Assembly (NCBI RefSeq): GCF_016583835.1
Contig: NZ_NRRW01000034.1
Span: 1 to 38,762, forward strand
Length of the DNA stretch: 38,762 bases
DNA from: Thiococcus pfennigii
Lineage (GTDB): Bacteria; Pseudomonadota; Gammaproteobacteria; Chromatiales; Chromatiaceae
Direction: 5' to 3'
Made by a program: the position numbers and the translations under genes. The notes under the pieces are model-generated. The model searched no databases. It had not been told where the DNA came from and saw only the letters and a program-made list of their open reading frames with translations. Shown in pieces: positions 30,989 through 38,762 of this stretch (positions are counted from its first letter, which is position 1; each line of letters begins with the position of its first letter).

Positions 30989-31907
30989 GCCCGAGCGGGG
31001 CGACCACCCGATCGCCGAAGGGCGGGTGCGCGAGCGGGCCGCGGCCGCCTACCTGGGCCTCGCCATCGGCGATGCGCTCGGGGCCACCGTCGAATTCATG
31101 ACCCCGCGGGAGATCCGCGAGGTCTACGGCGAGCACCGCGACATCCTCGGCGGCGGCTGGCTACGGCTGCGCAAGGGCCGCGTCACCGACGACACCGAGA
31201 TGAGCCTGGCGCTCGGGCGCACGATCCTCGCGCACGGGAGGGTCGAGCCGCAGGCCGTCGCCGAGGCCTTCAGCGACTGGATGCGCACCAAGCCGGTCGA
31301 CATCGGCCACACGGTGCGCCGCGGGATCTCGCTCTACCGACGCACCGGGGCCGTCGAGGTACCGGAGAACGACTACGACGCCGGCAACGGCGCCTGCATG
31401 CGTTGCCTGCCGGTGGCGCTCGCGACCCTCGGTGCCCCGCTCGTGGAGGTCGCCGCCGCCAATCGGCGCCAGTCCCACGTGACCCACCACAGCCTGCTCG
31501 CCGACCGCGGCACCCTGTGCGTGATCCGCATGGTGCAGACGGCCCTGCTCGGCGGCAGCCACGCGGACCTGCGCCGGCTCGCCGATGCGCTGGTCGCCGA
31601 GGACAGGCGCTACGCCTACGACCGCAAGCGCATGGAGAACCCGGGCGGCTACCTCGTCGAGACACTGCGCGCCGTCTTCCAGGCCCTGTTCGCCACCGAG
31701 GACTTCGAGACCGCGCTGATCGACGTCGTCAACCGCGGCGGCGACGCCGACACGACGGGCGCCATCCTCGGCATGATCGCCGGTCCCCTCTACGGGCTCG
31801 AGGCCATCCCGCGACGCTGGCGGCGCGTCCTCGATGCCGACACCCGACAGAACTGCCTCAGCCAGAGCCAGGCGCTCATCGCGCTGTCGGCCCGTTACCG
31901 CGCATGA
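30963..31907 (+). CDS. draG: ADP-ribosyl-[dinitrogen reductase] hydrolase
   Basis: DraG removes the ADP-ribose that DraT puts on NifH and so reactivates nitrogenase. The 314-residue protein has the ADP-ribosylglycohydrolase fold with its two metal-binding blocks: TDDTEMSLALG (Thr75-Asp77) and GGDADTTG (259-266), which hold the binuclear metal site. The early segment GLAIGDALGATVEFMTPREI is strongly DraG-like. The ATG at 30963 overlaps nifQ by 26 bases; GTG codons at 30954 and 31026 are alternatives. Being last in the nifB unit, it should be co-expressed with cofactor genes from the sigma54 promoter, unlike draT. Confidence 0.94.
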   Translation: MSVSDPRPEPERGDHPIAEGRVRERAAAAYLGLAIGDALGATVEFMTPREIREVYGEHRDILGGGWLRLRKGRVTDDTEMSLALGRTILAHGRVEPQAVAEAFSDWMRTKPVDIGHTVRRGISLYRRTGAVEVPENDYDAGNGACMRCLPVALATLGAPLVEVAAANRRQSHVTHHSLLADRGTLCVIRMVQTALLGGSHADLRRLADALVAEDRRYAYDRKRMENPGGYLVETLRAVFQALFATEDFETALIDVVNRGGDADTTGAILGMIAGPLYGLEAIPRRWRRVLDADTRQNCLSQSQALIALSARYRA

Positions 31908-31958
31908 CCGGGGTGCCGCGCCGACCATCGCACAGAGACGATGGGACAGGCACGGCGG

Positions 31959-33560
31959 CTACGGCGGTTCCGACGCCGGCGCGGCGGGGGCGCTGAAGAA
32001 GCGGTAGGCATTGCGCCCCGCCCGCTTGGCCTCGTACATGGCCTCGTCCGCCTCCTTGAAGAGTCGCGCCCGATCGGCCCGCTCCAGTGGGCTCAGCGCG
32101 ATGCCGACGCTGACGCCGACGCGCACGACGCGCCGATCGCCGATCGGGATCTCCCGGGCCACGCCGGCGACGATCTTGCGCGCCAACCTCTCGACCACGT
32201 CCAGCTGATCGACCCCGCTCATCAGGAGCACGAACTCGTCGCCACCGAACCGTCCGACCGGATCCGACATGCGCACCAACCGCTTCAGCCGCCTGGCGAC
32301 GGCCATCAGCACGCGATCCCCGGCGGCGTGGCCATAGGTGTCGTTGATCGTCTTGAAGAGGTCGAGATCGACGATCATCAGCGCGGCCCAGGAGCGCGGC
32401 GTGGCGCGGGCCGGGTTGAGACGCTCGCCCAGCGCATCGATGAAGCCGGCGCGGTTGAGCAACCCCGTGAGCGGGTCGGTGCGCGCCGCGAGTAGGGCCC
32501 GGGCCTCGGCGATCTTGCGCTCGGTGATGTCGTTGACGACCCCCTGGAACATCTCATCACCGATCGGCGTCAGCGTCAGCTGGATCCAACGCACCGACGC
32601 GTCGCGATCGGTGCCCCGGATCTGCACGTCGCGGTGGATCGATTGATTGCGCTCGCGGCACAGGGCGATGAGGCGATGCGCCTGGTCGTCGTCCTTGAAG
32701 AAGGCCCGCAGGGCCGACAGTTCGTCGGCCCGTTCGGGCACCGGCAGGAGCCGCCGGCAGGCCGGGTTGTAGGACAGCATGCCCCCGGTGCCGTCGAGCA
32801 GGAAGATCCCGGTCTCGGCGTTCTCGAAGATCGAGCGGAACCGCTGGCCCTCGATCGCCAATTCCCGACGCAGGTCCCGCTCCTGATGGAGAAGCCCCAC
32901 CAACCGATCGAGGAGCCGGTTGACGTAGGCGATCAACTCGCCGATCTCGTCCTGCTCGTGGTGGCTGACCTGAGGCAGCCTGCCGCCCTCCTCGGCCGGC
33001 AGGCCGAGGAGGGCGGCGACGGCCCGCTTCAGCGGCCGGGTCACGAAGCCGTAGACGACCAGCGCGACGAACGCACCGATGGCCAGGGTCTGGACGAGCA
33101 TGAGGGCGGCGATGAACAGCGACGTACGCGCAATCTCCGCGTCGAGGGCCGCCTGATCGGGGGTAAGGCGGATCTCGCCGACGTACTGGTCGGGATCGAA
33201 CGGCGAGACGATCCGGCGCACGATGACCTCGGCGCCAGCGACGTCGCTCGGGGCGCCGCGGCCGGCCCGGGCCAGCGTGAGCGTACCGGTCGCGATGACC
33301 GCCTCGGCGACGACCGAGTTGGCCAGGAGGCCGGCGGCGACCTCGCCAGCGAGTTGCGGATCGCGCAGGAAGCAGGCGATGCTCGCCGGGCGCTCGACCG
33401 TGTCCAGCAACTCTTGCAGGTGTATCCGCATCTCCCTGCTCTCGCGATCCATGCTGAGGAAATAGCCGAGCGCCAGGTTGAAGGCACCGATCAGGGCGAC
33501 GACGGTCAGGATCGAGCGCGTCGCGCGCACTGCGAGGCTATGGGCCGAATGCCTTGCCAT
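31959..33560 (-). CDS. Membrane diguanylate cyclase (HAMP-PAS-GGDEF)
   Basis: A 533-residue inner-membrane sensor that makes c-di-GMP. It has an N-terminal membrane helix (about 15-35), a short periplasmic domain (about 40-145), a second helix (about 150-172), a HAMP-like linker (about 175-235), a PAS domain (about 250-360) and a GGDEF domain. GGDEF is intact (439-443), with an RMSD inhibitory site five residues before. It is the last gene of a three-gene operon, 18 bp after the PstS-like gene, so the periplasmic protein encoded there may present a ligand to the sensor. It converges with draG, 51 bp away. Confidence 0.91.
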   Translation of the reverse strand: MARHSAHSLAVRATRSILTVVALIGAFNLALGYFLSMDRESREMRIHLQELLDTVERPASIACFLRDPQLAGEVAAGLLANSVVAEAVIATGTLTLARAGRGAPSDVAGAEVIVRRIVSPFDPDQYVGEIRLTPDQAALDAEIARTSLFIAALMLVQTLAIGAFVALVVYGFVTRPLKRAVAALLGLPAEEGGRLPQVSHHEQDEIGELIAYVNRLLDRLVGLLHQERDLRRELAIEGQRFRSIFENAETGIFLLDGTGGMLSYNPACRRLLPVPERADELSALRAFFKDDDQAHRLIALCRERNQSIHRDVQIRGTDRDASVRWIQLTLTPIGDEMFQGVVNDITERKIAEARALLAARTDPLTGLLNRAGFIDALGERLNPARATPRSWAALMIVDLDLFKTINDTYGHAAGDRVLMAVARRLKRLVRMSDPVGRFGGDEFVLLMSGVDQLDVVERLARKIVAGVAREIPIGDRRVVRVGVSVGIALSPLERADRARLFKEADEAMYEAKRAGRNAYRFFSAPAAPASEPP

Positions 33561-33578
33561 GGCGTCAGGTACTGCTCT

Positions 33579-34070
33579 CTATTGCGCCAACGTATGGACG
33601 ATCTTGACCCGCCCGTCGACGACCCGGTGCCGCTCGATGTAGCCGATCGCCCCCTTGTAGTTCTCGACGATATCGAGCACCTCCTCGGGGCTCTCGGCCT
33701 GCCAGGGGGCCGCGCCACGCCCGGAGAAGACCAGGCGCGCCCAGTAGGAGTTGATCTCGGCCGGTTCCTTGCCGACCAGGCAGTAATAGAACTGGCGCTT
33801 CTCGTCGTCGGGGCCCGCCAGGTCGACGGTCAGGGCCGCGACCCCGGACGGCAGGCGGCGCTGGCGGCCGAGGAAGATGTTGATCACCTCGGCGCGCGAG
33901 AGTTCGCTCACCCCCGACTCCGAGTTGACGATGACCGCCAGGTCGCTGCCGGCCGCGGTCAGGCTGGCGCTCGCATAGACGGCGCAGGCCCAGCCGAGCG
34001 CGAGCACCCCCAACCGCAACCGTCGCCGGACGGGACGCTCTCGGGCCGACCTGGATCTGGAACGAGACAT
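33579..34070 (-). CDS. PstS-like periplasmic substrate-binding protein
   Basis: A small protein (163 residues) related to the phosphate ABC transporter binding protein family. A signal segment (about 18-42) with a very Arg-rich start precedes the mature domain. Conserved parts are the SRAEVINIFLGRQRRLPSG block and a C-terminal VENYKGAIGYIER segment, typical of these short PstS-like proteins. It is less than half the size of a full binding protein, and there is no ABC transporter nearby. Instead it lies between an outer-membrane barrel gene (14 bp) and a diguanylate cyclase gene (18 bp), suggesting a signalling role. Confidence 0.82.
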   Translation of the reverse strand: MSRSRSRSARERPVRRRLRLGVLALGWACAVYASASLTAAGSDLAVIVNSESGVSELSRAEVINIFLGRQRRLPSGVAALTVDLAGPDDEKRQFYYCLVGKEPAEINSYWARLVFSGRGAAPWQAESPEEVLDIVENYKGAIGYIERHRVVDGRVKIVHTLAQ

Positions 34071-34084
34071 CGCGCCGGCCCCCG

Positions 34085-35326
34085 CTAGAAGACGAAATCC
34101 AGCGCGGCGCTGAACAGGGTCGCCCGGCCGTCCCAATCCGGATCCGGATCGAGCCAGAGCAGGGAGGGGTTGTCGCGGCTGTGGACCCAGTCGACCTGGA
34201 GCTTCAGCGCGGCATTCCTCGCGAAGTCGAAGCGCGCACCGAGCGACAGGGTATCCTGATCGACCTGAGATGCCTGCAGGATCTGCTCGACACCGTCGTT
34301 GATCGCGGCATAGTCGGGGTTGCTATCGGGCAACCCGGTGTCGAGGTGCCGATGCTCGGACTTGATCCGCGAGTAGACGACGTACGGGGTCCAGCGCCCC
34401 AACCGGTAGCCGAGCGACCAATAGCCGGCGACATTGTCGGCATAGCTCGGTGTATCGGACCAGAGATAGCGCAGCTGGAACTGGCTCTGCAGCGGCCCGG
34501 CATCGTAGACGATACCGGCGGAGAGGAATTGCAGGCTCTTCTCGGCGAGCGTCAACTCGTCGGCGAGCGCGACCGCCTCGGGCACACCAGTCCCGCGCAG
34601 GGCATCGAGCACGGGGGCATAGAGCTCGAATTCGTGCTTCCGTCGCATGACCCCGACGCCGACGCGCATCTGCCAATGGGGGTCCTGATAGTCGAGGTAG
34701 CCACCCCACAGGGTGGTGCCCTCCATCTCGTAGTTCGGGCCCTGCGGCGAGGTGTGCGTTTCGTTGAGCAGACCGGCGAACAGCTTGCCCTTCAGCACGC
34801 CGTCGCCGAGGACCCGGGAGACCGTCAGGTCGAGGCCGTCGAGGTACGAGAAGGTGACCTGGCCGAAGTAGTCGACCGGCGGGCGCACCCAGAGGTACGA
34901 ATAGCCGACGTCGCGCGAATCCGACATCAGGTAGACGTCGTAGCCGAGCCGACCGACGCGCAGACGGATGTCCGGGTCGAACGCATAACCGAGGAAGGCC
35001 CAACTGACCTGTGGGCGATAGGTGCCGTCGTAGCGACGCTTGGCGACCAGTTGCAGCACGCCCTCGAGCGGCTCGTTGGGACGCCAGTTGACCTGGACGC
35101 CGAGCCGGGAATCCAGACCCAGGTCGAAGCGCCCGTCCGCGGCGCCCTCGGGTTGCGAGCGGTCGCGGAGGAACTCCGCCTCCGCGTTCGCGTTGTAGGC
35201 GCCGCCGATCGTGCCGAAGCCGCCGATCGTTAGGGACCCCTCATCGACCACGCGGAGTTCGTCGGCGACGCCGAGACCGGCCTGCGACAGCCCGAGCCCG
35301 AGGCAGAAGAGTACCTCCCTGCGCAT
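34085..35326 (-). CDS. Outer-membrane beta-barrel (porin-like) protein
   Basis: A 413-residue predicted porin-like protein. A signal peptide (about 1-21) is followed by alternating amphipathic strands with many aromatic residues. The chain ends in DFVF, the C-terminal Phe typical of outer-membrane barrels assembled by the BAM complex. No family name is evident; such proteins often appear upstream of PstS-like and GGDEF genes. It is the first gene of the three-gene operon; its promoter probably lies in the AT-rich patch around 35413-35432. Confidence 0.83.
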   Translation of the reverse strand: MRREVLFCLGLGLSQAGLGVADELRVVDEGSLTIGGFGTIGGAYNANAEAEFLRDRSQPEGAADGRFDLGLDSRLGVQVNWRPNEPLEGVLQLVAKRRYDGTYRPQVSWAFLGYAFDPDIRLRVGRLGYDVYLMSDSRDVGYSYLWVRPPVDYFGQVTFSYLDGLDLTVSRVLGDGVLKGKLFAGLLNETHTSPQGPNYEMEGTTLWGGYLDYQDPHWQMRVGVGVMRRKHEFELYAPVLDALRGTGVPEAVALADELTLAEKSLQFLSAGIVYDAGPLQSQFQLRYLWSDTPSYADNVAGYWSLGYRLGRWTPYVVYSRIKSEHRHLDTGLPDSNPDYAAINDGVEQILQASQVDQDTLSLGARFDFARNAALKLQVDWVHSRDNPSLLWLDPDPDWDGRATLFSAALDFVF

Positions 35327-35660
35327 GGCGGGTCGTCAGCCTCGCCTAACCCGACGCGCGGCCGCTGTCATGCCGACGGACCGGAGCATCCATTGCGTCT
35401 CCACCGATACACGATTTAGCCGACTATTTAAAGCGAGAGCCCGCCGGTAGTCAAAGCGATTTCGCCTGCGCCGCGCGACGGATCGACGCCAACGCCACCG
35501 CGCGCGCCCCGATCCACCCCGCCGAGGATCGATCGCCGACCGCCCAGCCATCTGGCAAGAAAGGCCGCAGAACGAACCCGTCCTGCCCTCGGACCAGGGC
35601 GCCATTGACTTAGTGTAGCGATTACACTATCGTCCGCCCTATCAGGCTCAGGCAACCGCA
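35327..35660. other. Divergent promoter region
   Basis: This 334-bp gap separates the divergent porin and nrtR genes. It holds a half copy of the dispersed repeat (CTAACCCGACGCGCGG, 35346-35361), an AT-rich patch near 35413-35432 and the nrtR promoter/operator at 35605-35633. No gene is seen. Confidence 0.55.
35605..35633 (+). promoter_or_regulatory. nrtR promoter with operator in its spacer
   Basis: TTGACT (35605-35610) and TATCGT (35628-35633) are 17 bases apart. The 17-base spacer and the first two bases of the -10 contain a perfect inverted repeat TAGTGTA-N5-TACACTA (35611-35629). A repressor there would block RNA polymerase. The position, 32 bp before nrtR, fits autoregulation by NrtR, but the protein-site match is inferred. 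Confidence 0.7.
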
Positions 35661-36353
35661 ATGACCGGTCCTTACTGCTACCGCTACCCGCACCCCGCGG
35701 TGACCACCGACATCTGCGTCTTCACGATCCGCGACGCGCAGCTCCAGGTCCTGCTGATCCGCCGCGGCGGCGAGCCCTTCCGCGGCCAGTGGGCGTTGCC
35801 GGGCGGCTTCCTCGACCCGCACGAGGACCTCGATCGGTGCGCGGCGCGCGAGCTCGCCGAGGAGACCGGCCTCGCCGGCCTGTACCTGGAGCAACTCTAC
35901 ACCTTCGGCCGCCCCGACCGCGACCCGCGCGAGCGGGTCGTGAGCGTCGCCTACTTCGCCCTCGTGCCCTCCCAGCGGCTCGTGGTGCGGGCCGCGAGCG
36001 ACGCGGCCGACGCCGCCTGGCACCCCTTCAGCGCCCTGCCGCCGCTGGCCTTCGACCACGGCGAGATCCTCGCCCTCGCCCACCAGCGCCTCACGGCCAA
36101 GCTCGGCTATTCGGGGATCGCCTTTGAATTCCTGCCGAACACCTTCACATTGAGTGACTTACAGCGGATCTACGAGATCCTCCTCGGCGCCCCCGTCGAC
36201 AAGCGCAACTTCCGCAAGTGGGCGCTCGGCCTCGCCCGGATCGAAGACACGGGCGAACGCCGCTGCTCGGGCAGCCATCGGCCGGCCCGCCTCTATCGCC
36301 TCAAGGCGAGCCACCGCGACGACGCCATCGCCTATCCCGGAGCCCTATCATGA
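35661..36353 (+). CDS. nrtR: NrtR transcriptional regulator (Nudix + winged helix)
   Basis: NrtR proteins repress NAD-biosynthesis genes, with a Nudix-like domain that senses ADP-ribose and a C-terminal winged-helix DNA-binding domain. This 230-residue protein has both: the Nudix domain (about 15-145) and the winged helix (about 150-215, with [15 protein letters not shown]). The Nudix box is complete, G-x5-E-x7-REL-x-EE-x-GL, so hydrolase activity may be kept, whereas many NrtR proteins have lost it. It overlaps nadA by four bases (ATGA), and a palindromic operator lies in its promoter, so autoregulated repression of nadA is likely. Confidence 0.88.
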   Translation: MTGPYCYRYPHPAVTTDICVFTIRDAQLQVLLIRRGGEPFRGQWALPGGFLDPHEDLDRCAARELAEETGLAGLYLEQLYTFGRPDRDPRERVVSVAYFALVPSQRLVVRAASDAADAAWHPFSALPPLAFDHGEILALAHQRLTAKLGYSGIAFEFLPNTFTLSDLQRIYEILLGAPVDKRNFRKWALGLARIEDTGERRCSGSHRPARLYRLKASHRDDAIAYPGALS

Positions 36354-37414
36354 CCAGCGAAGCCATCGCCAGGCGCCCGATCCTCGTCCCGCAACCGCCG
36401 TCCTGGCCAGCCCTCTCGCCGTCCGAGAAGGCGGCGCTGAAGGGGCGCATCCGCGGCCTGCTGGCCGCCCAGGACGCCGCGCTCGTCGCCCACTACTACA
36501 CCGACGGCGACCTCCAGGAGCTCGCCGAGGAGACCGGCGGCCTGGTCGCCGACTCGCTGGAGATGGCCCGCTTCGGCACGACCAGCCCGGCCAGCACGCT
36601 GGTCGTCTGCGGCGTGCGCTTCATGGGCGAGACGGCCAAGATCCTCAACCCGGAGAAGCGCGTCCTGATGCCGGATCTGGCCGCGACCTGCTCGCTCGAC
36701 GAGGGCTGCCCAGCCGCCGAGTTCGCCGCCTTCTGCGACGCCCATCCGGATCGACGCGTCGTCGTCTACGCCAACACGAGCGCCGAGGTGAAGGCACGGG
36801 CCGATTGGGTCGTCACCTCGAGCATCGCGCTACCGGTCGTGCGCCACCTTCACGAGCAGGGTGAGAAGATCCTGTGGGCGCCAGACCGGCATCTCGGGCG
36901 CTGGGTTCAGCAGGAGACCGGCGCCGATATGCTCATCTGGCAGGGCGCCTGCATCGTCCACGAGGCCTTCAAGGGCTATGCGCTCGAGCAGCTGCGCCGC
37001 CTGCACCCGGACGCCGCCGTGCTCGTGCACCCGGAATCGCCGGCCGAGGTCGTCGCCCAGGCCGATGTCGTCGGCTCGACGACCCAGCTCATCAAGGCCG
37101 TCGCGGAGCTGCCCAACGAGACCTTCATCGTCGCGACCGACCAAGGCATCTTCTGGAAGATGCATCAGCTCGCCCCGCACAAGCGGCTGCTCGCCGCACC
37201 GACGGCCGGCGTCGGCGCCACCTGCGAGAGCTGCGCGCACTGCCCATGGATGGCGATGAACGCACTCCAGAACCTGGAACAGGTCCTGATACGCGGCGAC
37301 CAGGAGGTCCTCGTCGACCCGGCGATCCGCGAGCGCGCCCTGATACCGATCCGCCGGATGATCGACTTCGCCCGCGAGCGGGGCATCGGCGGGCGCCTCC
37401 CGGAGCAGGCCTGA
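36350..37414 (+). CDS. nadA: Quinolinate synthase
   Basis: NadA condenses iminoaspartate with dihydroxyacetone phosphate to quinolinate, the second step of de novo NAD synthesis, using a 4Fe-4S cluster. The 354-residue protein has the expected conserved cysteines: Cys114 in [11 protein letters not shown] (Cys120), and Cys292, Cys295 and Cys298 in [28 protein letters not shown] near the N-terminus is typical. The start overlaps the nrtR stop, so both are co-transcribed and translationally coupled. nadB and nadC are not in the window. Confidence 0.97.
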   Translation: MTSEAIARRPILVPQPPSWPALSPSEKAALKGRIRGLLAAQDAALVAHYYTDGDLQELAEETGGLVADSLEMARFGTTSPASTLVVCGVRFMGETAKILNPEKRVLMPDLAATCSLDEGCPAAEFAAFCDAHPDRRVVVYANTSAEVKARADWVVTSSIALPVVRHLHEQGEKILWAPDRHLGRWVQQETGADMLIWQGACIVHEAFKGYALEQLRRLHPDAAVLVHPESPAEVVAQADVVGSTTQLIKAVAELPNETFIVATDQGIFWKMHQLAPHKRLLAAPTAGVGATCESCAHCPWMAMNALQNLEQVLIRGDQEVLVDPAIRERALIPIRRMIDFARERGIGGRLPEQA

Positions 37415-37613
37415 CCAACCGGCGGCGCACCGGCGCCGGCGACGCCTCCCGCCTGGCACCCCGGGCGGCGATGCCTTACCATCCCCGACGAGGCCGGGCA
37501 TCGAAAAAAAATAACTCCCGGCAACAAAAAGATAACGACGATCGACGCGCCACCCACCGGGCGCACACGTGTTCCGGCGGCTCGCCGGCGCGAACCATCC
37601 TGAGGGAGACACC
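37415..37613. other. Gap between nadA and the cytochrome gene
   Basis: A 199-bp gap. CGATGCC (37470-37476) and GGCATCG (37498-37504) can pair around a 21-base loop, followed by a run of eight A. The A-rich stretch (37505-37533) is unlike the surrounding GC-rich DNA and may be an upstream promoter element for the cytochrome gene; no clear -35/-10 pair was found. Confidence 0.35.
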
Positions 37614-38225
37614 ATGGCGAACGCCCGCATCGGGGCCGCCCTGCTCGGGGGCCTCGCACTCCTCGGCATCGGCCCTGGGACGCCGGCCGAGGAACTCCTC
37701 GACGGGGCCGATGCCCGCACCCTGGCGGCGACCTGCACCGGTTGCCACGGCAGCGATGGCGCCAGCGCCGGCCCCGCCGTCCCGTCGATCGGCGGCATGG
37801 ACCCGCCCTACTTCATCGACGTGATGGAAGGCTTCCGTAGCGGCGCGGTCTACGGGACCATCATGGGCCGCATCGCCAAGGGCTACAGCCACGTCGAGAT
37901 CGAGCGGATGGCCGGCTATTTCCACGACCTGCCGTTCGTCCCCGCCGCCCAGGGCTTCGACCCGGCACTCGCCAAGACGGGCCAACAGCTGCACGCGAAC
38001 TATTGCGAGCGTTGCCACAACGAGGGCGGCACCGTCCTCGAGATCGGGCCCTACTACGTCCTCGCCGGCCAGTGGGCCACCTACCTGCGCGACACGCTGG
38101 AGGACTTTCGCGACGGCCGGCGCCTGCTCGACAAGAAGATGGAGCGCAAGCTCGACCGACTGCTCGAGCGCGAGGGCGAGGCCGGGCTAGAGGCCCTGCT
38201 CGCCTACTACGCGAGCCAGCAGTAG
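37614..38225 (+). CDS. Dihaem cytochrome c, FccA-like
   Basis: A 203-residue periplasmic cytochrome with a signal peptide (about 1-25) and two c-type haem sites: CTGCH (41-45) and CERCH (131-135). Length and spacing resemble the cytochrome subunit of flavocytochrome c sulfide dehydrogenase (FccA) and c4-type cytochromes. The start has GAGGGAG upstream. The flavoprotein subunit FccB does not follow: the next reading frame begins 329 bp later and codes for something else. It may be an orphan FccA-like electron carrier, or a cytochrome acting in thiosulfate or sulfide oxidation. Confidence 0.88.
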   Translation: MANARIGAALLGGLALLGIGPGTPAEELLDGADARTLAATCTGCHGSDGASAGPAVPSIGGMDPPYFIDVMEGFRSGAVYGTIMGRIAKGYSHVEIERMAGYFHDLPFVPAAQGFDPALAKTGQQLHANYCERCHNEGGTVLEIGPYYVLAGQWATYLRDTLEDFRDGRRLLDKKMERKLDRLLEREGEAGLEALLAYYASQQ

Positions 38226-38554
38226 CGACTCGACGAGGGAATCAAGACCAAGCGGCGAGCGAACGCCGCCACGGCCGCGGTACCGACGAGGCACGACCGA
38301 GTGGCGACCGGGGCGAGCGACGCATGACGCGCCCAGCGTGCCGGACGACGGGCCCCTGGTCGTCGGGACCCGCTCGGCAACGAAAATGCCGCGAGCCGCC
38401 CGGCCCACGGCAGCCACCCGAATCGCCTACACTGATACCGGTAAACCGACCGGAGCGTCGGTCGCTCGATCGCGCAGCACGGGTTCGTCACCGGGATGCG
38501 GCACCGCTGGCGGTGTCGTCGCCCTTGCTTGTCTGCCTCCAGGAGGAAGCGCCT
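38226..38554. other. Intergenic region, no gene recognised
   Basis: This 329-bp gap lacks a convincing gene. A small hairpin (GACGAC and GTCGTC around 38345-38366) is present and could end transcription of the cytochrome gene, though without a T-tract. Open frames here have Arg/Ser/Pro-rich translations with no start signals. Confidence 0.4.
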
Positions 38555-38762
38555 ATGTTTCCGATGCATCGAGGGTTACCGTACCTGGTCATGCTGGCGA
38601 CCCTGACCGCAGCGTCACCAGGCGCCGAAGGCCAAGGCCCGCCCGGCCAGGCTGCCACGAGTCGCCAGCCCACCCCGATCACGCCGGGCACCCCGGCCGG
38701 CGACGCCGCCCGACTGCCGACCATGAACTCCGGCGTCGCCGGCCGGGGTGCCCGGCGTGATC
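38555..38762 (+). CDS. Secreted protein, N-terminal fragment (cut by window end)
   Basis: Only the first 69 codons are in the window. A strong AGGAGG sits eight bases before the ATG. The first 20-odd residues (hydrophobic LPYLVMLATLTAA then ASPGAEG) look like a signal peptide, followed by a Pro/Gly/Ala/Thr-rich region. The 31-bp inverted repeat at 38677-38762 lies within the coding frame. The remaining sequence is missing, so no family can be named, and the reading frame may not be real beyond the repeat. Confidence 0.55.
   Translation, partial: MFPMHRGLPYLVMLATLTAASPGAEGQGPPGQAATSRQPTPITPGTPAGDAARLPTMNSGVAGRGARRD
38677..38762. repeat. Perfect 31-bp inverted repeat at right end
   Basis: Bases 38677-38707 are the exact reverse complement of 38732-38762, with a 24-base loop. 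The window ends on the last base of the right arm, so the repeat could extend further. It is GC-rich and begins GATCACGCCGGGC. It may be an intergenic or intragenic palindrome, or an artefact of assembly ending at a hairpin. Confidence 0.8.

Noticed and set aside
38338-38760. A 140-codon plus-strand frame at the right end
   Set aside because: The competing frame from 38555 has a strong ribosome site and a signal peptide; this one has neither.
1-38762. CRISPR arrays, tRNA and rRNA genes
   Set aside because: No regularly spaced repeats with unique spacers were seen, and no tRNA-like T-arm words or rRNA stretches were noticed in the intergenic regions.

Overview
The window is about 38.8 kb of very GC-rich DNA carrying densely packed bacterial genes with short intergenic gaps. 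The gene content points to a Gammaproteobacterium of the Chromatiales, most likely a nitrogen-fixing purple sulfur bacterium. The clues are an epmA-efp-epmB beta-lysylation cluster, draT/draG control of nitrogenase, a Shethna-type FeSII ferredoxin, an FccA-like dihaem cytochrome and a FimX-like protein. This placement is inferred from gene content, not from a phylogenetic marker. Both ends cut into unfinished context, and the right end stops exactly at the end of a perfect inverted repeat.

Layout. 0.3-3.2 kb: a Cache-GGDEF diguanylate cyclase, an L,D-transpeptidase and an isochorismatase-type hydrolase. 3.2-3.8 kb: a REP-like palindromic repeat element. 3.8-6.5 kb: an operon of a class V aminotransferase, a cysteine-free SCO-like membrane protein and psd. 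6.6-9.2 kb: epmA-efp with divergent epmB. 9.3-13.0 kb: a FimX-like c-di-GMP effector, a 5'-nucleotidase and a Met-rich membrane coiled-coil protein. 13.3-20.8 kb: a five-gene minus-strand operon (membrane fusion protein, RND pump with a long disordered tail, YRFR-repeat protein, secreted LolA-like protein, ParA-type ATPase) behind a good sigma70-like promoter.

21.4-31.9 kb: a dynamin-like GTPase, then a nitrogen-fixation accessory island: draT, a tetrahaem NapC/NrfH-type cytochrome, a DUF4124 protein (minus strand), nifB, a 2[4Fe-4S] ferredoxin, a flavodiiron protein, a [2Fe-2S] ferredoxin, FeSII, nifQ and draG. nifB has a sigma54 promoter preceded by two exact NifA sites (TGT-N10-ACA). The island combines FeMo-cofactor supply (nifB, nifQ), electron carriers, oxygen defence (flavodiiron protein, FeSII) and post-translational on/off switching (draT, draG).

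32.0-35.3 kb: a minus-strand operon of an outer-membrane beta-barrel, a PstS-like periplasmic protein and a membrane diguanylate cyclase. 35.6-37.4 kb: nrtR-nadA with a palindromic operator lying in the spacer of its promoter. 37.6 kb to the end: an FccA-like cytochrome and the start of a secreted-protein gene. No tRNA, rRNA, CRISPR array or transposase gene was seen.
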